From contig PVXE01000016.1 in NCBI GenBank assembly GCA_014444615.1, positions 1 through 64,000 on the forward strand: a stretch of DNA of 64,000 nt. The letters are read 5' to 3'. A program made the translations under genes and the position numbers. Shown here one piece after another: positions 8,736 to 16,550 of this stretch. The notes under the pieces are model-generated. The model was not told the DNA's origin. It worked only from the letters and a program-made list of their open reading frames with translations, and ran no database searches. Positions within the stretch are counted from its first letter, which is position 1; every line of letters starts with the position of its first letter. The DNA is from Tagaea sp. CACIAM 22H2. GTDB lineage: Bacteria; Pseudomonadota; Alphaproteobacteria; CACIAM-22H2.

Positions 8736-9100
8736 GAGGGGTTGCCGACCACGATCTGGATGCGATCGCAATCGCCCCGCGAGGGCGTATTGCGATCGCT
8801 CGCTCGGACGGGTTCGAGCAACATCGCGACAAGCTCGGAGGTGCCGACATCCGGATTGCGGTCGCGCACGTCACGCAGCCGCTTTTCCACGAACCTGCCG
8901 ATCGCGCGTTCGGGCAGGCCGCAATCGCGCGCCTTGGCGGCGAAGGTGCCGATCTCGCGCACTTCGACGCTCACTTCGCGATCGGGCTGGCGCAGCCAGA
9001 TGGCGCCCAGGAAAACCGCGACGAAAAGCACCAGGCCCGCGACGGTCGCCGCATCCCGGGTTTTCAGATCGCGCAGGAACATGGCCGTCACCGTCGCCAT
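8732..9100 (-). CDS. Small single-span membrane protein, unknown function
   Basis: A 122-residue protein not recognised as a known family. One membrane segment lies near residues 20-36 (VAGLVLFVAVFLGAIWL), preceded by basic residues and followed by a charged, probably periplasmic part with two cysteines (residues about 59 and 110). It overlaps the end of the upstream DUF882 gene by 13 bases; an internal ATG at 9082 would remove the overlap, so the start is uncertain. Its stop overlaps the Mo-hydroxylase stop tail to tail by four bases. Co-orientation with the DUF882 gene suggests a shared transcript. Confidence 0.55.
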   Translation of the reverse strand: MATVTAMFLRDLKTRDAATVAGLVLFVAVFLGAIWLRQPDREVSVEVREIGTFAAKARDCGLPERAIGRFVEKRLRDVRDRNPDVGTSELVAMLLEPVRASDRNTPSRGDCDRIQIVVGNPS

Positions 9101-9723
9101 ATGCGGTACGGGCCCGTATCGAGGTGGACAAAGCCGCGCTTACCGTAATTGCCGATGCCGCCGATTTTCTCGCGTCCGGCGACGGAGGCGATGGCATTGG
9201 GCGAGCGGCCGAGCATCGTTACGTCGACCGCGCGCCCGAGCATATGCATCGATCGCCGCGCGGCGGTTTTCTCGACGCGACGGATCTGGTTTTGCGAGCG
9301 CGCGGTTCGATAGGCGGAAAGGATGCGCCAAGGCTCGTCGGCATCCAGCCGGTTGCCGACGCGCCATAGCGCGTCGAGCAAGGGCACGTTGAGGCGCGCA
9401 TGCGCGCCTGTACGATGGTCGCGCAAGATGCGCGCGATCGCCTTTCCCGCTGCATCGTCGAGCTTGCCGTCGCGCCAGTAGACGCCGTTCCAGGATTCGC
9501 CGGTATTGACGTTGACGAAGGACAGGCCGCGCGTCGCGGGCAAGCGCATCGGGGCCGCTTCGGTCGCGGACGGCGCGAGTGTCAACGCGGCGAACGCCGC
9601 GCCGATTCCAGCGAGTGCTGTGCGTCGCGGCACGACAGGCTCAACTTGCGGCTGATCGCCGCAAAGCGAGCAGTCGCAACCCATATCGGCCGTGTCCGCC
9701 GGATCGAAGCACGCGAAACGCAT
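9088..9723 (-). CDS. DUF882/YcbK-like M15-type murein peptidase homologue, exported
   Basis: A 211-residue exported protein of the DUF882 (peptidase M15A-like) family. A signal with twin arginine (Arg33-Arg34, VVPRRTALAGIGAAFAAL) follows an unusually cysteine-rich N-terminus (CDCSLCG). The zinc-binding triad fits His160, Asp167 (SMHMLGRAVDV) and His200 (GFVHLDTG). The C-terminal FVHLDTGPYRIW is typical. Members are thought to act on peptidoglycan peptides. A start nearer the twin arginine is possible and would drop the cysteine-rich leader. Confidence 0.82.
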   Translation of the reverse strand: MRFACFDPADTADMGCDCSLCGDQPQVEPVVPRRTALAGIGAAFAALTLAPSATEAAPMRLPATRGLSFVNVNTGESWNGVYWRDGKLDDAAGKAIARILRDHRTGAHARLNVPLLDALWRVGNRLDADEPWRILSAYRTARSQNQIRRVEKTAARRSMHMLGRAVDVTMLGRSPNAIASVAGREKIGGIGNYGKRGFVHLDTGPYRIWRR

Positions 9724-9835
9724 ATCGCATGTCTAGGGGGCGAACGTGCTGCAACGCCATACGGAAGCACACTTATTCGCGTCGTCGGCGGACGGCCGGG
9801 TTGCTAATGCGCCCTCGCACGCCTAGCTTTGCGCG

Positions 9836-11458
9836 ATGGAAGCACAGGCGCGAATTTTGCGACTTGCCGGCTTGTCCGGGTCGGGGTTGAGCGGCGCGGC
9901 GGCGAAGCTTGCCGTCTTCGTCGCGGTCTATGTCGCGTCCGATTGGATCAGCAATATCGATCCGCAAACGCCGTTCGGCTTCACGTTGTGGAATCCGCCG
10001 GCGGCACTGGCGCTGTTCCTGGGCCTCGTCTGGCGTTGGCGCGCCTTGCCGGCCATCGCCATCTCCGCGGCGTTGTCGGGGATTTTGATTCGCGGCTATG
10101 CGCTCGATCTGCATTCGGCCTGGGTGACGCCGGCGGTGCTGTCGTTCGGCTATGCCGCACTGGGCAAAGCGCTCGCCTCGCGCAGCGATGCGGCTGCCCC
10201 CTTCGCCGAGCCGATGTCGGCTCTCGCCTTCATGCTGCTGGCGATCTTCGGGGCGGGGGGCATCGCGGTCCTGCATGTCGGCGTGTTCGCGGCGTTCGGA
10301 TTTCTCGATCCGTCGATGCTGCTTGCCTTGTCGACGCGCTCGTGGATCGGCGACGCGACCGGGATCGCGGTCATGCTGCCCGTGCTGGTGCAGTTCGGCG
10401 CCGTGCGGGCGGAGGAAGGCTGGCGCGACATCGCGACGGCCGACACGTTTGGCGCGATGGCCGCCGCCGCCACGCTGGCCGGCATCGCGATTTTGGGCCC
10501 CGGCGCCACCACCAACCTCGCATATCTCGTCATTTTGCCGGTCGTGTGGGTCGCCGTGCGGCGCGGCCTTTCGGCCACGCTCGCCACGCTGTTCGCGATC
10601 CAATGCGCGATCATTCTGTTCATCGTGCAGGACGAAGCGGCCGATACGGCCTTCTCCGAATTCCAGGTTCTGATCGTCGTCGTCGCGATGACCGGGCTGA
10701 TTTTGGGCTCGGCGGTCGGGCATATCCGCCGCTCGGCCGACGAACTTGCGCGCGCGCGGGCCGAAAGCGATCGTTTGGCGCGGCTGACGGCGGTTGGCGC
10801 GCTTGGTTCGGCCATCGCGCACGAGCTGAGTCAACCCTTGTTCGCGATCCGCACGGCAAGCCATGTCCTGATGCGAGGGATGGAACGCGACGGCGGAACC
10901 GGCGAAATGCTGCGGGCCGCGCGAACGATCGAAAGCCAGATCGAACAGGCGAGCGCCCGCATTCGCGCCTTGCGCGCGGAATTCCAAAGTGCGGGTCCGC
11001 TGCCCAGCGTATTCGATCTGGTTGTCGCGGCGCGCCAGGCTGCGCGTATCGTCGACGGCGGCGCCGCCGTTGCGCGCGGACTTTTGACCGTCGAAGACTC
11101 GCCGCCGATCCGCGTGCGCGCCGACCGCGCGCATGTCGCCTATATCCTCGACAATCTGTTCCGCAACGCGCTGGCGGCGATCCGCGTGCGCGGGGCGGGC
11201 GGGCGCGTGCGCATCGTGTTCGGCACGGCCGACGGTATCGCGCGCGTCGAAGTCGTCGACAACGGTATCGGTATTTCGGAGGATCTCGCCGGACGACTGT
11301 TCGAGCCGATGGTGACCGGCCGTCACGACGGCGTCGGCTTGGGGCTGTTCATCGGCCGGACGCTTGCCGAGCTTAACGATGGCGCCTTGTCGCATCGGGC
11401 GACGCACGGCGGCGGTGCGACATTCGTGCTGGAGCTTCCCGTGGGGGCGAATCAATGA
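9836..11458 (+). CDS. MASE1-domain sensor histidine kinase
   Basis: A 540-residue membrane histidine kinase. Residues about 20-295 form a MASE1-like sensor with roughly eight hydrophobic segments (WNPPAALALFLGLVWRWRALP is a MASE1-like core). The phosphoacceptor is His329 in AIAHELSQPL, whose ELSQPL form recalls FixL/DctB-type kinases. The ATPase part shows the N box near residues 440-446 (DNLFRNA), G1 at VDNGIGIS and G2 at GVGLGLFIG. It overlaps the response regulator gene by four bases (ATGA), so the two form a cognate pair. The signal sensed is unknown. Confidence 0.87.
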   Translation: MEAQARILRLAGLSGSGLSGAAAKLAVFVAVYVASDWISNIDPQTPFGFTLWNPPAALALFLGLVWRWRALPAIAISAALSGILIRGYALDLHSAWVTPAVLSFGYAALGKALASRSDAAAPFAEPMSALAFMLLAIFGAGGIAVLHVGVFAAFGFLDPSMLLALSTRSWIGDATGIAVMLPVLVQFGAVRAEEGWRDIATADTFGAMAAAATLAGIAILGPGATTNLAYLVILPVVWVAVRRGLSATLATLFAIQCAIILFIVQDEAADTAFSEFQVLIVVVAMTGLILGSAVGHIRRSADELARARAESDRLARLTAVGALGSAIAHELSQPLFAIRTASHVLMRGMERDGGTGEMLRAARTIESQIEQASARIRALRAEFQSAGPLPSVFDLVVAARQAARIVDGGAAVARGLLTVEDSPPIRVRADRAHVAYILDNLFRNALAAIRVRGAGGRVRIVFGTADGIARVEVVDNGIGISEDLAGRLFEPMVTGRHDGVGLGLFIGRTLAELNDGALSHRATHGGGATFVLELPVGANQ

Positions 11459-12096
11459 TCGACAATCCGACCCTCGCAAACCCAGGTGCGTCTCATGTCG
11501 CGATCGTCGACGACGATCCGGCGTTGCGCGACACGTTGACGATGCTGTTCGAAACTTCGGGCTACCGCGTGACCGCGTTTGAATCCGTCGAGGCGCTGCT
11601 CGACAATCCGGAAGCCTTGGGCGCGGCCTGTCTGGTGCTCGATCACACGCTGCCGGGCAAGCAGGGCATCGACGCCTTGACGACCTTGCGCGAGCGGGGC
11701 CCGTTACCGGCGATCGTGGTTTTGACCGGTTTCGGCACGATTCCGCTCGCGGTGCGCGCGGTACGCAGCGGCGCTTTCGAGTTTCTGGAGAAGCCGGTCG
11801 AGCCCGACGTTCTGCTCGATGTCGTCGCGCGCGCGGTAAGCCATTCCCAGGCGCGCGGCGAGGCGGCTGCCGTCGAGGCCGAGGCGCGCGAACGGCTTGC
11901 CGGTCTTACGCCGCGCGAGCGCGAAGTGCTGGCCCATATGCTGGGCGGCGCCCCCAGCAAGACGATCGCCGCGAAGCTCGATATCAGCCCGCGTACAGTT
12001 GAAATCCATCGCGGCCGGGTGATGGACAAGCTCGGCTGCCGGGGCCCCGTGGAGCTGTTCCGGCGTTACGCGGACCTAATCTCCGAGGAGGTGTAG
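11455..12096 (+). CDS. FixJ-like response regulator with LuxR-type HTH
   Basis: A 213-residue two-domain response regulator: receiver (residues about 14-130) and a C-terminal LuxR/FixJ HTH (about 150-210). Acidic residues IVDDD, phosphoacceptor Asp63 (LVLDHTLPG), Thr in VLTGFG and Lys in LEKPV are all present. HTH segments LTPREREVL and ISPRTVEIHRGRVMDKL match FixJ-type regulators. It should be phosphorylated by the overlapping MASE1 kinase and act as a DNA-binding activator. Targets are unknown; the adjacent Rrf2 gene is separated by 82 bases. Confidence 0.88.
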   Translation: MIDNPTLANPGASHVAIVDDDPALRDTLTMLFETSGYRVTAFESVEALLDNPEALGAACLVLDHTLPGKQGIDALTTLRERGPLPAIVVLTGFGTIPLAVRAVRSGAFEFLEKPVEPDVLLDVVARAVSHSQARGEAAAVEAEARERLAGLTPREREVLAHMLGGAPSKTIAAKLDISPRTVEIHRGRVMDKLGCRGPVELFRRYADLISEEV

Positions 12097-12121
12097 GTAG
12101 ACACTCGTATTGCGGGAAAAG

Positions 12122-12133
12122 CGCCGATCGGCG
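12122..12133. promoter_or_regulatory. Palindrome CGCCGATCGGCG before the Rrf2 gene
   Basis: A perfect 12-base palindrome in the 82-base gap before the Rrf2-type gene. A second, wider inverted repeat flanks it (TAGGTA at 12094-12099 and TACCTA at 12142-12147). Either could be an operator for Rrf2 autoregulation. In GC-rich DNA such short dyads also arise by chance. Confidence 0.25.
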
Positions 12134-12178
12134 GAAGTGCATACCTAGACGTCACATCACCGGTCTGGGAAAGAGAAT

Positions 12179-12676
12179 ATGCTCTATTTGAACCGCCGTG
12201 CTCTCGCTGCCATCGACGCCCTGATCGTCCTCGCGCGCGCGCCCGCTCCTGGCCGTATGCAGCGTTCGGAAATTCAAGCCCGTTTGGGGCTCACCGATCG
12301 TTCGTTCGAAAGCGCGCTGTTCGAGCTCGTGAAGGCGGGCATGGTCGAATCGCGCCGCGGCGTCGGCGGCGGTTACCGCCTGTCGCGCCCTGTTGAGGCG
12401 CTGACCGTCATGTCGGTCCTCCAGGCGCTCGGCGAGACCGGCCGTCCCGCGACCGAGGGCGGCGATGCGCCGGAAGCGGCCGCCAACGGTCCGGCGATCC
12501 GCCGTTTGCAGCGCGATTTCTGGAACGGCGTCGAAGCGAAGGTCGTCGATATGCTGTCGCGCACCACGCTGGCCGATATCCTTGAAAACGAGGACGCCCT
12601 GAAGCGGGACGGCGCACCGGAAACGGCCGAGCAGCAGCGCGTGCGCGAGCACGCGGACGCCATTCAAGGCGCCTAA
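12179..12676 (+). CDS. Rrf2-family transcriptional regulator without cysteines
   Basis: A 165-residue protein with an N-terminal winged helix of Rrf2 type: start MLYLNRRALAAIDAL, helix-turn-helix RSEIQARLGLTDRSFESAL (residues about 29-47), wing GGGYRLSR, then the EALTVMSVLQALGE dimerisation helix. IscR and NsrR bind an Fe-S cluster through three Cys, but this protein contains no cysteine at all, so cluster sensing in that manner is excluded. Its stop overlaps the converging racemase gene by four bases. Targets unknown. Confidence 0.75.
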   Translation: MLYLNRRALAAIDALIVLARAPAPGRMQRSEIQARLGLTDRSFESALFELVKAGMVESRRGVGGGYRLSRPVEALTVMSVLQALGETGRPATEGGDAPEAAANGPAIRRLQRDFWNGVEAKVVDMLSRTTLADILENEDALKRDGAPETAEQQRVREHADAIQGA

Positions 12677-13398
12677 TTCCCGAACTTGCCGTCCAGCCGG
12701 GCGGCGAGCGCGGCCGAAAGTCCGTCGCTCGCGATAGCCGGTGCCGCGCCCATCGCGGTACCGGCTATCGTTTTATGCAGGGCGTCTAGCGACGCAGCCA
12801 ACGGATCGACGATCGCGACCGCGGTGCGCGCGCGGATCGGCGTCGCAAGCCCCGCAAGCCCCGCACCGCCCAAGATCACGCATTCGGCGCCATCCTTTGC
12901 GGCGCAATCCTCGATCGCCGCGACCAGCGATGCGATTGCCGCGTCGGGATCGGCGGCGATCTCTGCGCCCGAGGGCGCCACGGTGCGGATTCCGGCCAGG
13001 TTTTTGTTCCTGCCGGACGCGGCCAAAATTTCCCGCAACATGCCGTCCCACAGCGCGCCGCCGGTGACGATCGCGTAACGCTTGCCGCCGGCCGCATCGA
13101 CTGCCGCGTCGAGCATGCCGACGACCGGTTTCGCCGAAAGCTCGCGGATCGCGCCCAGGCCGGGGTCGCCGAAACAGGCGAGCAGCGTCGCATCGGTCTG
13201 TGCGTCGTGGCGTGCCCACGCGTCCAGCGCGGCGTGTGCCGCAATCGCATAGCCCGCGCGCGTGACGATGTACTTTGCGCCGAAGGCGCCGGTCGCCGGC
13301 ACGATCTCGTCGCCAGGTGCGGCGAGTTTGCGCGCCTCGCGTGCGACAAGGTCGGTAATTGCCGGCGTCGTATTCGGATTCAGCAGCAGGATGCGCAT
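12673..13398 (-). CDS. Aspartate/glutamate/hydantoin racemase-family protein
   Basis: A 241-residue Asp/Glu racemase superfamily protein (start MRILLLNPNTTPAITD). The first catalytic position is Cys75 in LLACFGDPG, as in hydantoin and allantoin racemases. The second cysteine, normally in LGCAG, is Gly178 here, and a cysteine sits five residues earlier (Cys173 in AECVILGG). A one-base or maleate-isomerase-like activity is therefore possible. It is in the same direction as the SDR gene upstream (9-base gap), suggesting one transcript. A paralogue lies at 14278 on the other strand. Confidence 0.8.
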   Translation of the reverse strand: MRILLLNPNTTPAITDLVAREARKLAAPGDEIVPATGAFGAKYIVTRAGYAIAAHAALDAWARHDAQTDATLLACFGDPGLGAIRELSAKPVVGMLDAAVDAAGGKRYAIVTGGALWDGMLREILAASGRNKNLAGIRTVAPSGAEIAADPDAAIASLVAAIEDCAAKDGAECVILGGAGLAGLATPIRARTAVAIVDPLAASLDALHKTIAGTAMGAAPAIASDGLSAALAARLDGKFGN

Positions 13399-13407
13399 GT
13401 CGTCCCG

Positions 13408-14154
13408 TCAGGGCATGATCTCGCCGCCATTGGGATGCAGCAGCTGGCCGCAGAAATAGCGCGATTCCGCCGAAGCGAGAAATACGAAGCTCGGCGTCAT
13501 GTCGCCGGGTGTGCCCAAGCGCTTCAAGGGCAGGGCTGCGGCGTGGTCGCGCTTGGCCTTCTCAGGCAGCGGGTCGAAGCCGGTATCGACCAAGCCGGGC
13601 GATACGCCGTTCACCAGAATGCCGAACGGCGCCATTTCCTTGGCGAGTGCCCGCGTGAAGCCGATCAACCCGGCTTTGGCGGCGGAATAGGCCGTATAGT
13701 TTCCGCGCCCGATATAGCCGAGTTGCGAGCACACGGTGATGATCCGCCCCGATTTGCGCGGCTTCATCGCCTTGGCGGCCGCGCGCGCGCACAGGAAAGC
13801 GCCGCGCATATGAACGGCGATCATGCGGTCCCAATCGGCGACCGACATTTTGTCGATCGGCTGCGACTTTTGGATACCGGCATTGTTCACCAGCACGTCC
13901 AGCCGGCCGAAAAACTTCTTATGCGCGGCGAATAGCGCGTCGACCTGCTTCTCGTCGGTCACGTCGGCGCGCACCGCGATCGCCTTGCGGCCCAGTTTGA
14001 CGATCGCCTTGACGGTCGCTTCGGCGGCGCGCGGATTGTCGAACCAGGCGATCGTCACATCGGCGCCTTCGCGCGCATAAGCCAGGGCGACGGCACGGCC
14101 GATCCCCGTGTTGGCGCCCGTCACCAGTGTCTTCAAACCCGTCAAACGACCCAT
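13408..14154 (-). CDS. SDR-family oxidoreductase
   Basis: A 248-residue classical short-chain dehydrogenase/reductase. The cofactor loop is TGANTGIG, followed by NNAG; the catalytic Ser precedes the YSAAK motif. The start at 14154 is supported by AAGGAG about eight bases upstream; the open frame runs further back but lacks coding character there. Glucose 1-dehydrogenase and 3-oxoacyl-ACP-reductase-like enzymes share these features, so the substrate is open. It leads a two-gene leftward transcript with the racemase and is divergent from a second racemase gene, which suggests joint metabolism of a sugar or hydroxy-acid compound. Confidence 0.85.
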   Translation of the reverse strand: MGRLTGLKTLVTGANTGIGRAVALAYAREGADVTIAWFDNPRAAEATVKAIVKLGRKAIAVRADVTDEKQVDALFAAHKKFFGRLDVLVNNAGIQKSQPIDKMSVADWDRMIAVHMRGAFLCARAAAKAMKPRKSGRIITVCSQLGYIGRGNYTAYSAAKAGLIGFTRALAKEMAPFGILVNGVSPGLVDTGFDPLPEKAKRDHAAALPLKRLGTPGDMTPSFVFLASAESRYFCGQLLHPNGGEIMP

Positions 14155-14277
14155 CGCGCGTACTCCTTCACGACATGGAGCGATATCAGCAAAAACGGGG
14201 CCGGTTTTCATCCCCCTTGCGGGGTATCGCGATCCTCGGCACTTTGGCGCCAACTCATCCCAAGGGGCTTCGATGCC

Positions 14278-15018
14278 ATGCGCCTGCTGCTGATCAACGC
14301 GAATACGTCCGATTTCGTCACTTCCAAGGTCCGCGCGGCGGCGCAGGCTTGCGCCTCGCCCGGTACGACGATCGAGGCGGTGACCGGCACATTCGGCGGC
14401 CGTGTGATCGGCTCGCGCACCGAAAACGCGATCGGCGAGCATTCGGCCGTCGATCTGGCGGCGAAACACGCAGCCGGTATGGACGGCGTGCTGATCGCGG
14501 TGTCCTACGACACGGGCGCCAAGGCGCTGCGCGAAATGCTGGATGTGCCCGTGCTGGGCATGACCGAAGCCGCGTTGCACGCCGCGACGATTTTGGGCGG
14601 GCGCGTGGGCATGATCGTTTTCGGGCCGCGCGTGCTAGGGCTATATCGCGACGTGATCGACGCGACGGGCCTTGCGGGCAAGGTCGGCGGCTGGCGCGCG
14701 ATCGACAACTCCAAGCCCTATGCGCCCGGCGATCAGAGCGAGGTCGAGGAGCAGATCGTCGCCGCCTGCGACGATTTGATCGCCAAGGATTGGGTCGAAT
14801 CGATCGTGCTGACCGGTGCGGTGATGGCGGGGGTGCCCGCGCGTATCCAGCATCGCGTCGCCGTGCCCGTGCTCGACGGCATCACCACGGGCGTGCCGAT
14901 GCTCGAAGCGTTCGTCAAATTCAAACCTGCCAAGCCGCGCACCGGCAGCTTCGCGCCGATCACGGGGCGCGAGGCGGTGAATGTCGATCCGGCGCTGATC
15001 GCCAAGCTGAAAGGCTGA
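14278..15018 (+). CDS. Asp/Glu racemase-superfamily protein lacking both catalytic cysteines
   Basis: A 246-residue paralogue of the 12673 gene product (start MRLLLINANTSDFVTS). The position of the first catalytic Cys is Val75, next to Ser76 (LIAVSYDTG). The second is Gly in VLTGAVMAG. The only cysteines, at about residue 25 and in VAACDDL, are elsewhere. A two-cysteine racemase mechanism is thus not possible. It could be a decarboxylase, an isomerase using other groups, or a binding protein. The ribokinase start follows its stop by four bases, so the two are an operon. Confidence 0.75.
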   Translation: MRLLLINANTSDFVTSKVRAAAQACASPGTTIEAVTGTFGGRVIGSRTENAIGEHSAVDLAAKHAAGMDGVLIAVSYDTGAKALREMLDVPVLGMTEAALHAATILGGRVGMIVFGPRVLGLYRDVIDATGLAGKVGGWRAIDNSKPYAPGDQSEVEEQIVAACDDLIAKDWVESIVLTGAVMAGVPARIQHRVAVPVLDGITTGVPMLEAFVKFKPAKPRTGSFAPITGREAVNVDPALIAKLKG

Positions 15019-15022
15019 CCGT

Positions 15023-15889
15023 TTGATCGTCGTTTTCGGTTCGATCAATATCGACTTTCTGCTGCGTGTCGCGCGTCTGCCGGGCGAAGGCGAAACCGTC
15101 GCGGGCCAGGACGTCGCCTTGGCGCCGGGCGGGAAAGGAGCGAACCAAGCGCTCGCCGCACGCAGGGCGGGCGCTTTGGTCAAGCTGGTCGGCGCCGTCG
15201 GCAATGATGCGTTCGCGGATTTGGCGCTCGTCAATCTCGTCGCATCGGGCGTCGATCTGTCGGGCTTGCGCCGCGTCACGCGGCCCACCGGGGCGGCATT
15301 CATCACCATCGACGACGCAGGCCGCAATCACATCGTGCTGTCGCCGGGCGCCAATCAGGATGTGAAGGCGGCCGACTTCGTGCCCGTCGCGGGAGGGATC
15401 CTGTTGGTGCAGCGCGAATTGCCGGGGGGCGAAACGCGCGCCGTCCTGCGCAAAGCGAAGGATGCGGGCATGACGACGATCGTCAATACGGCCCCATCGG
15501 CCGGGTTCGCGGCCGAAATGCGCGACCTTGCCGATATCGTCATCGCCAACGAACACGAAATCGCCGACGTGGCGGGTCGCGTCGATGCACCAGAAGCGCT
15601 GGCCGTCGATCTCGCCAAGACCGGTAAGACGATCGTGCTCACGCTCGGCGCCGAGGGCGCTCTTGCCGCCAAGGGTGGTCAGGTGTGGCGTGCACCCGCC
15701 AGCAAAGTGAACGTGGTCGATACGACCGGGGCGGGCGACACGTTCTGCGGCGCTTTTGCGGCGGCCTTGGACGAGGGCAAGGATATCGGTTCGGCTTTGG
15801 CTTTCGCTGCCGCCGCGGGATCGCTTGCCTGCACGGGGCTGGGCGCGCAGAGCGCCACGCCCGATCGCGCCGCTATTTTGAAAGCGTGA
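15023..15889 (+). CDS. Ribokinase/PfkB-family carbohydrate kinase
   Basis: A 288-residue PfkB-family kinase. The N-terminal GSINIDF and the GGKGANQALAARRAG substrate signature (about residues 36-50) are ribokinase-like; the C-terminal signature DTTGAGDTFCGAF includes the catalytic Asp. The start is a TTG at 15023, the only in-frame initiation codon that keeps the first strand intact. It is coupled to the cysteine-less racemase paralogue. A sugar or nucleoside substrate is likely but not identifiable. It ends by overlapping the converging gene by 17 bases. Confidence 0.85.
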   Translation: MIVVFGSINIDFLLRVARLPGEGETVAGQDVALAPGGKGANQALAARRAGALVKLVGAVGNDAFADLALVNLVASGVDLSGLRRVTRPTGAAFITIDDAGRNHIVLSPGANQDVKAADFVPVAGGILLVQRELPGGETRAVLRKAKDAGMTTIVNTAPSAGFAAEMRDLADIVIANEHEIADVAGRVDAPEALAVDLAKTGKTIVLTLGAEGALAAKGGQVWRAPASKVNVVDTTGAGDTFCGAFAAALDEGKDIGSALAFAAAAGSLACTGLGAQSATPDRAAILKA

Positions 15890-16550
15890 TCTGGTGGCGA
15901 TAGATGCCGGCCGGTCCCACTCCGACGGCGCCCAGTTTCGTCAGCGCCTCGGGCGATAGGATATCGCGCACGGTCGCGGCGAAATCCGGCATATCGCCCC
16001 AGCCTTCGATCAACAGTGCCACGCGCGGGCGCGCGTTCGACGTGCCGCGCGCTTTCTCCTCCGCGTTGACTTCGCCGCTCGCGACTTCGTCGGCGACGAT
16101 GGCCGCGAGCGCGGCGATGCCGGGCGTCGCCATCAGCTTGTCGAACAAGGGCGCGAGGGCGGCGACATGCGCCGTTTCGCCGCCAGCCGCCGTGTTGTAG
16201 CGCAACGTCGCCAGCAAGCCGCCATCGGCCGCCCCGCGATTGACCGCCACGCCGCACAAGGATCGCGCGACGTTGCGGAAATGCTGCACGGCCTTCAGCG
16301 TCCACGGCGTGGGCGAATTCAACCGCGCGCGATACTCAGGGCCGGCCACGACGGCGGCGTCGCGCGTTTCGTAGATGTTGAAAAAGCCGAGATCGGCGTC
16401 GAGCGCCACAAAACGGCGCCCGCGCACGAAACCCGGGATCGCGACGCGCTCGGGCATATGTTCGCCGCCATGCCAGGCGTAGAAATCCGCGAGACCGTCG
16501 GGAACGATATCGTGCCAGATCGCAACCGCGCCGTTGCCCTGCAAGCTCAT
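15873..16550 (-). CDS. Conserved protein, possible dimeric alpha/beta-barrel (DUF4286-like)
   Basis: A 225-residue cytoplasmic protein. The first half contains WHDIVPDGLADFYAWHGGEH and MPERVAIPGFVRGRRF, resembling dimeric alpha/beta-barrel proteins of the DUF4286/EthD type; the second half looks like a diverged repeat of the same fold. Its ATG overlaps the TGA of the DapA-like gene (ATGA), placing it last in the IclR-cupin-ABC-DapA operon. It probably acts on the imported compound or its breakdown product. No catalytic residue can be named; family assignment is tentative. Confidence 0.55.
   Translation of the reverse strand: MSLQGNGAVAIWHDIVPDGLADFYAWHGGEHMPERVAIPGFVRGRRFVALDADLGFFNIYETRDAAVVAGPEYRARLNSPTPWTLKAVQHFRNVARSLCGVAVNRGAADGGLLATLRYNTAAGGETAHVAALAPLFDKLMATPGIAALAAIVADEVASGEVNAEEKARGTSNARPRVALLIEGWGDMPDFAATVRDILSPEALTKLGAVGVGPAGIYRHQITLSK

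Noticed and set aside
6981..8771. A 596-residue leftward open frame opposite the molybdenum-hydroxylase gene
   Set aside because: It is an antisense shadow: Arg/His/Asp-rich composition, no domain, and the plus strand shows a complete, motif-rich enzyme.
9773..11479. A 568-residue leftward open frame opposite the MASE1 kinase gene
   Set aside because: Composition is Arg/Gln/Asp-rich without structure; the plus-strand kinase has all phosphotransfer motifs.
13408..14580. A 390-residue reading of the SDR gene with about 140 extra N-terminal residues
   Set aside because: The extra part runs across the divergent promoter and into the racemase gene on the other strand; AAGGAG before the ATG at 14154 and the SDR fold both place the start there.
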